Assembly: GCA_002307185.1 (NCBI GenBank)
Contig: DBTT01000042.1
Span: forward strand, 46,658-110,657
Direction of reading: 5' to 3'
DNA length: 64,000 nt
Source: Bacteroidales bacterium UBA1309
Lineage (GTDB): Bacteria; Bacteroidota; Bacteroidia; Bacteroidales; Dysgonomonadaceae
Position 1 is the first letter of the stretch. Each line of letters opens with the position of its first letter. This document shows, piece by piece, positions 18,388 to 24,687 of this stretch. Under the pieces are notes generated by a model, which saw only the letters and a list, made by a program, of their open reading frames with translations, did not search any database and was not told where the DNA came from. A program made the translations under genes and the position numbers.

Positions 18388-19368
18388 ATGGAGGAAGAAA
18401 TAGTTGATTTAACGACACCTAAGATCGATTTTTCAAAATACCAGATTGACTTGGAACAGGAGTACAAAGAGCCTAAGCCGCTTGTATGCTTTGCGGATAA
18501 GCCCATTTTCACCCGTGGGAATATCTCGTGTATCAGTGGCAAGGCAAAGAGCCGGAAAACGTTCCTCATTAGCTTGTTGACGGCGCAAATACTGGAATCC
18601 GACTACAATGCGAGAATCCTGATTTTCGACACTGAACAGGGCAACTTTCACGTTCAGAGGGTTGCAAGGCGCATTCACAGGCTTGTTGGGTACGAACCTA
18701 CCGAAAACAAAGAAAACATGCGGATGTTTGCGCTGCGGGAGCTGTCCACCGAGGAACGCTTGAACTTCGTCAGGGATGCGGTTCTCCATTTCCTTCCGGA
18801 TCTCGTTTTCATCGATGGTATCCGGGATCTGCTAAAGGACTTCAATGACATACGGGAAAGTAGCGAAATCGTGAATCTGTTGATGAAGCTCAGCAGCGAA
18901 CTGGACTGCCATATCTGCGCTGTGCTGCACGAGAATAAGGGCGACACATCTTTGCGTGGTCATGCAGGAACTGAGCTTCAAAATAAAGCGGAAACGGTCA
19001 TTTCGGTCACGCTTGACGGCACGGTCACAGCCGTAGAACCCAAGTTTTGTAGGAATATGCCCTTCGAGCCTTTTCACTTTCGAGTCAACGAAGAGGGGCT
19101 TCCGGAATACTGCGAGGCTGAGGCTAAACCGAAAAGAACAGATGTTTTAGAAAGTCTGTTTTCGGAATTACTACCGGCTACCGTCACGCTTGCCTTTAGC
19201 GACCTTAGAGACCGTGTAATGAATGCAACTGGAAAAGCAGTAAGGACCGCGGAAAGGTATATCAAAGATGCGGAAACTAATAGTATTGTGAAAAAAAACA
19301 ATGCAGGGCTTTATTTATCTATACCGAATAATCAAGTAACTACCGATGAAGATAGATTGCCTTTTTAA
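18388..19368 (+). CDS. RepA-like AAA/RecA-fold ATPase, probable replication initiator-helicase
   Basis: The 326-residue product has a RecA-type core as in RepA hexameric helicases and AAA_25 proteins. The Walker A is GKAKSRKT at 51-58, a variant common in Bacteroidota mobile elements. Walker B is LVFIDG near 139-144, and a sensor/loop region LHENKGD..LRGHAGTELQNKA lies near 180-201. Residues 235-315 form a winged-helix-like tail (DLRDRVMNATGKAVRTAERYI) that could bind DNA. A GGAGG sequence precedes the ATG. The iteron array starts 3 bp after its stop codon, which makes a role in replicating the excised element very likely. There is no primase domain, so it probably recruits the host's. Confidence 0.8.
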   Translation: MEEEIVDLTTPKIDFSKYQIDLEQEYKEPKPLVCFADKPIFTRGNISCISGKAKSRKTFLISLLTAQILESDYNARILIFDTEQGNFHVQRVARRIHRLVGYEPTENKENMRMFALRELSTEERLNFVRDAVLHFLPDLVFIDGIRDLLKDFNDIRESSEIVNLLMKLSSELDCHICAVLHENKGDTSLRGHAGTELQNKAETVISVTLDGTVTAVEPKFCRNMPFEPFHFRVNEEGLPEYCEAEAKPKRTDVLESLFSELLPATVTLAFSDLRDRVMNATGKAVRTAERYIKDAETNSIVKKNNAGLYLSIPNNQVTTDEDRLPF

Positions 19369-19371
19369 TAT

Positions 19372-19499
19372 AGCCGTCAATCCTGTTTTGGCGGTTACCG
19401 TCAACCGTCATTCCCCTATATATAAGGGGAAAATGACGGTAGGACGGTTAACCAAAAATGACGGTAAATGACGGTAAAAATGACGGTAGAATGACGGTA
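19372..19499. other. Probable replication origin: iterons around an AT-rich palindrome
   Basis: ATGACGGTA occurs five times exactly, at 19433, 19458, 19468, 19480 and 19491 (each 9 bp), with a degenerate copy near 19442. Complementary copies with one mismatch lie at 19396-19404 and 19403-19411, and a weaker one at 19372. Between the two orientations is a near-perfect palindrome, 19411-19431, TTCCCC-TATATATAA-GGGGAA. Iterons spaced 10-12 bp, an AT-rich unwinding region and a Rep-type ATPase gene next to it form the standard origin layout of plasmids and SaPI-type satellites. The region has no open frame. Confidence 0.78.
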
Positions 19500-19542
19500 A
19501 ATATTGATAGATGAATTAAATCTTTGATTATTAATTAGTTAT

Positions 19543-19923
19543 ATGGAAATAGAAACAATATACGGTCAGATCGTTGCGAAATCCAACCACTATCTGGCAG
19601 TCCCGGGACAAGGAGGCAAGCGCATCATCAAAGATTCCATTATCAGGGAATATGAGAGAGCCTTTGGCGAACAATGCACGATATACCGGAATAAACGCAT
19701 TTCGGGGCGATTCAGGCTATTTGTGCGTGTCTTCCATAGGTCTGAACGGTTTGACCTCGACAACTCCCTTAAAACGCTCCTGGATTGCTTGCAGGAAGCT
19801 GGAGCGATAGAGAATGACAGACTATGTTGGCACATCGAAGCCGAAAAGCACATAGACAAAAGCAACCCCCGGATTGAGTACTGCATCACGGAAATGAATG
19901 AGCAGTGCAGACTATTCGATTAA
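19543..19923 (+). CDS. rusA: RusA-family Holliday junction resolvase
   Basis: The 126-residue product matches RusA, a dimeric phage-type endonuclease that cuts Holliday junctions with Mg2+. The active-site block FDLDNSLKTLLD supplies D71, D73 and K77, and ENDRL supplies D92, the equivalents of the three Asp and one Lys of E. coli RusA. The usual DD pair is ND here, as in some phage members. In a replicating element it would resolve recombination or replication junctions before packaging. It lies right after the origin and starts a rightward run of late-type genes. Confidence 0.88.
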   Translation: MEIETIYGQIVAKSNHYLAVPGQGGKRIIKDSIIREYERAFGEQCTIYRNKRISGRFRLFVRVFHRSERFDLDNSLKTLLDCLQEAGAIENDRLCWHIEAEKHIDKSNPRIEYCITEMNEQCRLFD

Positions 19924-19960
19924 ACAAACAAGGCTATAAATTTAAAAAAAACAGTAAATC

Positions 19961-20431
19961 ATGGATTTTATAGGCTATTATCAGAAAGAGAACCGCCCCG
20001 ACCTGTCAGACAAAGCTCTCGACGTATTGGCCATTAGCAGCCTCCCTGTGCCACCCAATGCTCCCGATGGAACAGAACCCGTCTTTCGACTTGGAAGCGA
20101 TTACAGGCTCGAATACCGTTATTATCTGATGGGTTTGACAAGGCGAAAAGGTAAGCTCCACAAGGCAGCCTTGGAGTTCTTGAAACAAGGTGACGGGTTG
20201 TTGCCCCTCATCAACCAGATCAATGTATATCTAATTGATGAGTTAGCCAGGAAAGAATTATATGAAGTTATCCCGAGGGCTTTGGAGATCAACCAAGGCT
20301 TGGCCGATGCGATCGAATCAGAGTTCCCCCATCTCGATGTATCACCCCTGAGAAGCACGGAAAAAGCTAACGAGGAACTGAAGAAGCTCCTGGACCAGCT
20401 TGAAAGACACAAAAGGGGCGGGCTTTGTTGA
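19961..20431 (+). CDS. Element protein of unknown function
   Basis: A 156-residue product, mostly alpha-helical and charged, 37 bp after rusA in the same direction. Visible features are a beta-rich N-terminal third (LAISSLPVPPNAP, RLEYRYYLMGL) and a C-terminal helix (TEKANEELKKLLDQLERHKRG). No motif recognised. Its 3' end overlaps a strong GC-rich stem (20414-20446). Confidence 0.7.
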   Translation: MDFIGYYQKENRPDLSDKALDVLAISSLPVPPNAPDGTEPVFRLGSDYRLEYRYYLMGLTRRKGKLHKAALEFLKQGDGLLPLINQINVYLIDELARKELYEVIPRALEINQGLADAIESEFPHLDVSPLRSTEKANEELKKLLDQLERHKRGGLC

Positions 20432-20446
20432 GTGCTGCCCGCCCCT
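20414..20446. repeat. GC-rich stem-loop at the end of a coding region
   Basis: AGGGGCGGGC (20414-20423) pairs exactly with GCCCGCCCCT (20437-20446). No T run follows, so it could be a Rho-type or pausing structure or an mRNA stabiliser rather than an intrinsic terminator. The stop codon of the upstream gene lies in the loop. Confidence 0.55.
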
Positions 20447-20510
20447 TAGTAGAACCAATGGAAAAAGATAGTTGATATTTTAAAATATAGGAACAAAAAA
20501 AATATCAGCG

Positions 20511-21269
20511 ATGAACCCGATCTTATCAAATTACATAGCCAAGGCTTACGACCGGTTATTAGACTTTTCCACATACCACTGCCACAAGCAGGGTCTTGCA
20601 GGCGAGGAAGTGGACATTCTCAACGAGGTCTTTATTGATCTACTAAAGAAAGAAGAAAGCTTTCTTTTGGAATTGCTTTCAAAGGAGAAAAAAGACGGTT
20701 ACTGCGAGCTTGACTATCTCGTCCTGAAATTGATCCGGACTTACACCTCAAGCCCGACCGCGCCGTATAGATGGAAGTATTCCAGTCGAACACCTAAGGA
20801 TGAAAACATCCAGGACCTTAGCCTATTGAATAAGATAGACGAGGGGTACAGTCCTGATACTTGCGCCCACACACTCAAGGCCCGCAGGATTGCCGTAATT
20901 CGATTTATCGTTGATAGGCTCCCGATAGATCCGGTCGAAAAAGAAATTGCCATAGAGGGGCTCTTGTGCAATGAAAAAGCCGAGGATATCGCTCGTAACT
21001 TCGGCGACAGTGTCCTTTCTCAGAAAGATCGTTCGTTTGTTTACGATACAAACAATTTCGTCAGCGAGGTCATCTCACAAATAGCGAACGTCATCTGCTC
21101 AGACCCTAATTTTGACCTGAAGCTTCATAGATTAAGCAAGAAAAAGAAAGATCTCGGCAGTCGTCGGATTTCCAAAATCAACGAGACTGTTAGCGTTTTT
21201 CTGAATGTCCACTGGTATCCGGCATTCAATGAAAAATCGGCCTTAAGACGATTGCTTGATGAGGTCTGA
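20511..21269 (+). CDS. Element protein with sigma-factor-like features
   Basis: A 252-residue product. The first 90 residues (ILSNYIAKAYDRLLDFSTYHC, DILNEVFIDLLKKE, LVLKLIRTYTSS) have the helical spacing of sigma region 2. A later segment, IVDRLPIDPVEKEIAIEGLLCNEKAEDIARNFG near 143-175, resembles sigma region 4, in which a helix after LP is followed by an HTH. Similar proteins occur in Bacteroidota phages. If real it could redirect host RNA polymerase to element or helper-phage promoters. The match is by eye and partial, so 'hypothetical' remains possible. Confidence 0.55.
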   Translation: MNPILSNYIAKAYDRLLDFSTYHCHKQGLAGEEVDILNEVFIDLLKKEESFLLELLSKEKKDGYCELDYLVLKLIRTYTSSPTAPYRWKYSSRTPKDENIQDLSLLNKIDEGYSPDTCAHTLKARRIAVIRFIVDRLPIDPVEKEIAIEGLLCNEKAEDIARNFGDSVLSQKDRSFVYDTNNFVSEVISQIANVICSDPNFDLKLHRLSKKKKDLGSRRISKINETVSVFLNVHWYPAFNEKSALRRLLDEV

Positions 21270-21336
21270 AGCTGAACCAACCGAAGTCTTTTTTTGAGGT
21301 ATATATTAAGATTATAAACATTTTGAAGGTATTATT

Positions 21337-21576
21337 ATGACAGATGAGGAAATGGAAAAATTATCAGCAAGCGACTGGCTGAACCGCTTCGAAAAACGCG
21401 ATAGCGATTGGAAAAACGGTGCTGTGGATTTGGAGATAGAGAGAAACCCAGCACAAAAAAATAGTGTTGAAAAAAGCACTGAAAAGCCCGAAAATACAGA
21501 CGACTATACCGTTGAGGATTGGGCTGAGTTAATGAACGGAACACAAAACGGGAAAGCCGACATATTCGAAGACTAA
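21337..21576 (+). CDS. Small acidic element protein of unknown function
   Basis: A 79-residue, very acidic and probably disordered protein (SASDWLNRFEKRD at the N-terminus, YTVEDWAELMNGTQNG near the end). The two DW-containing helices at either end could be binding peptides. It lies 67 bp after the sigma-like gene and 23 bp before the next gene, same strand. Composition resembles phage-encoded inhibitors of host proteins, but nothing in the sequence proves that. Confidence 0.6.
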   Translation: MTDEEMEKLSASDWLNRFEKRDSDWKNGAVDLEIERNPAQKNSVEKSTEKPENTDDYTVEDWAELMNGTQNGKADIFED

Positions 21577-21599
21577 AAATCAAAAATAGACTAAAAATC

Positions 21600-22211
21600 A
21601 TGGACAAAAAAAAAGAAAGTACTGCTCCCATCCTCATCAATGAGGATACACTTGGGTACAAGACGGATCTGCATAAGATCAACTACTGGGTAATTCAAAA
21701 ATATGCAAGCAAAATTGAACGGGAGTTCGCCCGATTGAACATCGGTAGCCTCACGGATGAATTCTTATCGGGAATCCTCTCAGGCGATTTGTCGGTTATT
21801 AGGATAAAAATAAAAGAGGATATAAGCAAATCCCTCGATTCGCAGTTTCTTGGAAAAGAAATAGAGAGGAATGTAGATGTTTCAATGGTTCGATTGATGG
21901 ACATTTCTGCCGATTTGTCGAGCACCGTCCTCTTGACCGGAATCAATGATTTGCTTGAATATCTGTCGGTCGATACACATGGGCATATCGTTATCTCTGA
22001 AGAGTCAAAAGCGGAACTTCTCGAAGCGCACAGGAAGTACCTACACACAGAAGACGGGATAATGCGATATAAGAGCCATATTGCAGCAGCCAAAGCTATA
22101 AATAGTTTCGGCAAGTCAATGGGCGGACGATTGGGGAACAGCGATGCTTTGGATACCTTTGACATGGGCGAGGATGGTTTAGTAAAGCCTATACCGATGG
22201 ATTATGAGTGA
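21600..22211 (+). CDS. Element protein of unknown function
   Basis: A 203-residue, mainly helical product without signal or membrane segment. Segments include KINYWVIQKYASKIEREFARL, DISADLSSTVLLTGINDLLEYL and a Gly/Asp-rich tail (SFGKSMGGRLGNSDALDTFDMGEDG). Its stop codon overlaps the next ATG (22204), so it is translationally coupled to the disrupted gene that follows. In phage genomes, genes at this place just before terS are often DNA-binding or terminase-associated. I do not recognise a family. Confidence 0.7.
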   Translation: MDKKKESTAPILINEDTLGYKTDLHKINYWVIQKYASKIEREFARLNIGSLTDEFLSGILSGDLSVIRIKIKEDISKSLDSQFLGKEIERNVDVSMVRLMDISADLSSTVLLTGINDLLEYLSVDTHGHIVISEESKAELLEAHRKYLHTEDGIMRYKSHIAAAKAINSFGKSMGGRLGNSDALDTFDMGEDGLVKPIPMDYE

Positions 22212-22541
22212 AAACTATGTCCACTATTTTCAGGCCCTGAAAATAAAATTCTCGCTGATGCTGTCAATTGCTGGATCAATCCCCCAAGAATTGCTCCAAC
22301 AATTTCCGGTTCCGTTGAAGACGTGGCCCTTTTTAGGTTGTTTGACCATACTTGCCGGATGCACATCGTCTTCAAATGTTACAGCCTTCAAGGAGTCACA
22401 GGGACACTCGATAAAACCATATCGGAATTAGATTCCGAGAACGAGCGCTTCCTTTTCTTTCATCTGCTTGCCAGGCAAAGGCAATACCTAATCGATCATG
22501 AGCTTTACGAGATGCTGGAAAGCTGGCCGAGAATGTGCTGA
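22204..22541 (+). CDS. Coding region with a -1 frame change, unknown function
   Basis: The ATG at 22204 overlaps the previous stop, a normal coupled start. After nine codons (MSENYVHYF) the plausible coding frame is one base back: from the T-run at 22227-22230 onward it reads FSGPENKILADAVNCWINPP and stays open to the TGA at 22539, with a well-formed helical end (FLFFHLLARQRQYLIDHELYEML). The unshifted frame gives an unlikely product ending near 22431. Explanations are a one-base indel in a T-run (mutation or sequencing error), programmed -1 slippage at TATTTTC, or a rare start such as GTG at 22323. The merged product would be about 112 residues. Confidence 0.5.
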
Positions 22542-22657
22542 TGATGCGGCAGGACGTGAACGACATATCAAGCAACATGAGCAAGTTGGTAGTGAACACG
22601 AATAAGCTTCATTCCATCGATGAGAGGTTAGAGAAGATAGAAAAGAACACGAGATAA
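22541..22657 (+). CDS. Short ORF, 38-residue coiled-coil peptide
   Basis: ATG at 22541 overlaps the previous TGA (TGATG). The peptide MMRQDVNDISSNMSKL... ends DERLEKIEKNTR and has a heptad pattern across all 38 residues. The frame is also open upstream for about 13 codons (ALRDAGKLAENVL), so it could instead be the C-terminus of the preceding product after a second -1 change near 22500. It ends 16 bp before terS. Confidence 0.45.
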   Translation: MMRQDVNDISSNMSKLVVNTNKLHSIDERLEKIEKNTR

Positions 22658-22673
22658 TCATAAAAAGGCAACA

Positions 22674-23183
22674 ATGAAACTAACATTAAAGCAAGAAGCC
22701 TTCTGCAATTATTACATTGAAACCGGCAACGCCTCGGAGGCTTACAGGCGGGCGTATTCGTGTGAAAATATGCAGGGGGACACTATCAACCGAAAAGCCG
22801 CGGAATTGCTTCAAAACGGCAAGATTACGGCAAGGGTGGGAGAACTTCAAGACCAACTTCAACGCAAGTCCGACATTACAAAAGAAGAGGCTTTGGTGGA
22901 ACTTGCTAACATCGTACGCTCCCGTGTCACCGACATCATGAATGTGAAAGGCACTCGGGTAGTGGTCAAGAGCCTGAGCGAGCTTCCCGATAACGTGACA
23001 TCCTCAATCGCCTCGGTAAAAAAAGTAAAAGGAGGTATTGAGATTCGATTTTACGACAAGATAGCTGCCATCGACCGCCTGTCAAAGATGCTGGGTTGGG
23101 ATAAGCCGACATCGCTAAGTGTACAGGGATCAGTGCCGGTGGCTGAATGGTTGAAGAGTTTTAGCGAAAATGATGAAAAATGA
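22674..23183 (+). CDS. terS: Phage terminase small subunit (TerS)
   Basis: The 169-residue product starts MKLTLKQEAFCNYYIETGNASEAYRRAYS, the hallmark N-terminal HTH of the Terminase_2 family, which recognises the packaging site on phage DNA. A central oligomerisation region (about 60-120) and a C-terminal segment (PVAEWLKSF) likely to contact the large subunit follow. TerS chooses which DNA is packaged, while the large subunit cuts and pumps. No large terminase follows, so this TerS can only work with a partner from elsewhere, as in SaPI/PICI satellites that redirect a helper phage's terminase. Start fits the family. Confidence 0.9.
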   Translation: MKLTLKQEAFCNYYIETGNASEAYRRAYSCENMQGDTINRKAAELLQNGKITARVGELQDQLQRKSDITKEEALVELANIVRSRVTDIMNVKGTRVVVKSLSELPDNVTSSIASVKKVKGGIEIRFYDKIAAIDRLSKMLGWDKPTSLSVQGSVPVAEWLKSFSENDEK

Positions 23184-23233
23184 TAAAGGAGGAAGCAAAA
23201 GACCTATTACTTGAGTTGGAAAGCAAGTATTGA
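23180..23233 (+). pseudogene. 17-codon stub, possible remnant of a large terminase gene
   Basis: An ATG overlapping the terS stop (ATGA) opens a frame of 17 codons, MIKEEAKDLLLELESKY, then TGA. Helical, acidic starts of this kind coupled to terS are common for large-terminase genes. It may be what is left of terL after a deletion, or chance. Nothing TerL-like follows. Confidence 0.35.
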
Positions 23234-23268
23234 GCGCACCCCTTTGTAGGGTTTGCCCTGTACATACA

Positions 23269-23664
23269 CTAATTTTGGGTATCATCCTTTAAGTAGTTCT
23301 TGAACTTGTCTGATAGCCATAGATCAATATCATTTCTCATTAATTCATTAGGGTTAGACAGAAATTCACCATGAGATATATCTGACCCATCAGGAGCTAT
23401 CAATTTATAATAGTGATCTCTTAGGTAGAATCTTGGGTTAAAATTTCGTTCTTTTGCAGTCCATCGCAATTCCATTGTAGTTATAAATATTAAGTGGGCT
23501 TTAATAAATGCAAGTGAATCGTTCTTTTCTTTTATGGTTAGTTCGCACATTTTCCTATCTTCTGAACTTGTTGAAACGTATCCTTTTTCCCAAACCTCAT
23601 ATTTATATTCCTTTTTACAGGATATGAAAAACAACACCATCATGATAAATAGAAACGTCTTCAT
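23269..23664 (-). CDS. Small lipoprotein, cargo gene of the element
   Basis: The 131-residue product has a short type II signal peptide with lipobox-like FFISC at residues 12-16, followed by KKEYKYEVWEKGYVS. Lys at +2/+3 suggests export to the membrane. The rest has no recognised domain; it holds an aromatic and charged beta-rich sequence. It is the only gene of the element on the minus strand, and lies between terS and the attachment site. In satellites this slot often holds accessory or immunity genes; a surface lipoprotein could act in phage exclusion, but that is speculation. Confidence 0.7.
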   Translation of the reverse strand: MKTFLFIMMVLFFISCKKEYKYEVWEKGYVSTSSEDRKMCELTIKEKNDSLAFIKAHLIFITTMELRWTAKERNFNPRFYLRDHYYKLIAPDGSDISHGEFLSNPNELMRNDIDLWLSDKFKNYLKDDTQN

Positions 23665-23921
23665 ATCGTAAATTTTAAATATAATGGCACAAACTTAATA
23701 AATTAACTTTCATTCCCCTCTATTCTATCTAATAATTTTTTTAATATCATCGATGAAATTTATTTACAAGCGACCCCATCCTGCCCGAGGGAAACAGATA
23801 ATCCACCCTCATGAACATTTCGTTATTCAGGGTCTTCCGAAATTTCGGCTTACTTCTTTTACTCTGAAGGTAATGTTGGAATTTCCGATATTTTAAACAT
23901 CTCCAAAATATTCTTCTGATA

Positions 23922-23962
23922 AAAAAACACCCGTTGGAATAACTATCGAACGGGTGTTTTTT
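23922..23962. terminator. Bidirectional intrinsic terminator
   Basis: Perfect 14-bp inverted repeat, 23922-23935 with 23949-23962, 13-nt loop, with A6 on the left and T6 on the right. It can stop transcription from either side between the lipoprotein promoter region and the att end. Confidence 0.75.
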
Positions 23963-23989
23963 ATGCCCTTATCTCCCTTAAAAGCCTCA

Positions 23990-24015
23990 TTTATGTTCCT
24001 ATAATGTCCCTATAA
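23990..24015. repeat. Right integrase arm-type site
   Basis: TTTATGTTCC and TATAATGT-CCTATAA, 25 of 26 bases identical with 15390-15415 and in the same orientation. It lies 48 bp inside the right att repeat. See the left copy. Confidence 0.65.
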
Positions 24016-24016
24016 A

Positions 24017-24052
24017 GAAAAACACCTACAAGCAATAAGCTTATAAGTGTTT
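24017..24052 (-). terminator. Replacement terminator for tRNA-Pro supplied by the element
   Basis: Read leftward, a 14-bp stem (24039-24052 with 24020-24033, two G-U pairs, 5-nt loop) is followed by TTTCTTTA. It begins 12 bp past the tRNA 3' end and is inside the element, so the element restores a terminator to the tRNA gene it interrupted. Confidence 0.7.
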
Positions 24053-24063
24053 GATTATTAACT

Positions 24064-24107
24064 GTCGGGATGACAGGATTTGAACCTGCGACCACACGCC
24101 CCCCAGA
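24064..24107. repeat. Right attachment-site repeat, within tRNA-Pro
   Basis: Identical over 44 bases to 15230-15273. Here it is part of the intact tRNA gene. Because the element carries the 3' half of the tRNA, the gene keeps its sequence after insertion. Confidence 0.92.
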
Positions 24108-24138
24108 CGTGTACTCTACCGGGCTGAGCTACATCCCG
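24065..24138 (-). tRNA. tRNA-Pro (anticodon GGG)
   Basis: Folds as a 74-nt tRNA on the minus strand: acceptor CGGGATG with CATCCCG, D stem GCTC with GAGT, anticodon stem CACGT with GCGTG and loop CTGGGGG (anticodon GGG after T33), T stem GCAGG with CCTGT around TTCAAAT. CCA is not encoded. The 3' part doubles as the attachment site of the element on its left. Confidence 0.93.
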
Positions 24139-24205
24139 AAATGCGGATGCAAAAATAGGTCTTTTTTAGGATAGAAACAATAGTTTGCTAAACTTTTGTT
24201 ACGGT

Positions 24206-24685
24206 TTATCTTTCATACCCCTGCTGAGGGTCTCTGTTGACAAGGCGGGTTCGGGCCATTTCTTCGTATTTGGTTTCCGGACGGCCGTAGTTGCAATACG
24301 GATAGATGCTGATTCCTCCACGTGGAGTGAAAACCCCTATTATTTCGATGTAGCGCGGATCCATCAGCTTGATTAAATCTTTCATGATGATGTTTACGCA
24401 ATCTTCGTGAAAAGCGCCGTGGTTGCGGAAACTGAACAAATAGAGCTTCAGGGCTTTGCTCTCCACCATCTTGATGTCGGGCAGATAGTTGATATGGATG
24501 GTTGCAAAGTCGGGCTGCCCTGTGATGGGACACAAACTGGTAAATTCCGGGCAATTGAAAGCAACCCAATAATCGTTTTCGGGGTGCTTGTTGTCAAATG
24601 CCTCCAATACTTCGGGAGCATAGTTGTCTTTGTATTCGGTTTTTCCCCCTAGGTGGCTAAGGCCTTCTATGTCTTTGTCACTCAT
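24206..24685 (-). CDS. queF: NADPH-dependent preQ0 reductase QueF (7-cyano-7-deazaguanine reductase)
   Basis: QueF reduces preQ0 to preQ1 with NADPH in queuosine biosynthesis, in the cytoplasm. From the ATG at 24685 the product is 159 residues, the single-domain (YkvM) type. The catalytic Cys lies in FTSLCPITGQPDF and the Asp in HGAFHEDCVN; the QueF motif ESKALKLYLFSFRNHG binds NADPH and substrate. The frame is open upstream into queC but that extension is not part of the family. It follows queC by 2 bp, so the two are cotranscribed and act in consecutive steps. Confidence 0.95.
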   Translation of the reverse strand: MSDKDIEGLSHLGGKTEYKDNYAPEVLEAFDNKHPENDYWVAFNCPEFTSLCPITGQPDFATIHINYLPDIKMVESKALKLYLFSFRNHGAFHEDCVNIIMKDLIKLMDPRYIEIIGVFTPRGGISIYPYCNYGRPETKYEEMARTRLVNRDPQQGYER

Positions 24686-24687
24686 TT

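Larger units (their letters stand above)
15230..24107. mobile_element. tRNA-Pro-integrated element, putative phage satellite (PICI-like)
   Basis: An 8878-bp segment bounded by identical 44-bp repeats, the right one lying inside an intact tRNA-Pro and the left one a truncated copy. In order it has integrase, unknown coiled-coil gene, AlpA-like HTH, unknown, RepA-like ATPase, iteron origin, RusA, unknown, sigma-like protein, three small unknowns, a 38-residue ORF, terminase small subunit and a lipoprotein on the other strand. All but the last read rightward. There is no large terminase, portal, capsid, tail, lysis, relaxase or T4SS gene. Integrase plus AlpA plus Rep/ori plus TerS is the core set of phage-inducible chromosomal islands. 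A deleted prophage is the alternative; the frame and copy of TerS being intact argues somewhat for selection. Confidence 0.8.

Noticed and set aside
19372..19499. Short repeats as a CRISPR array
   Set aside because: Units are 9 bp with 1-16 bp gaps, occur in both orientations and there are no cas genes; the pattern is that of iterons.
15230..24107. Reading the element as an integrative conjugative or mobilisable element (CTnDOT/NBU type)
   Set aside because: There is no relaxase, coupling protein, Tra gene or recognisable oriT, and TerS with RusA points to phage ancestry.
15230..24107. Reading the element as a complete prophage
   Set aside because: At 8.9 kb it has no large terminase, portal, capsid, tail or lysis gene.
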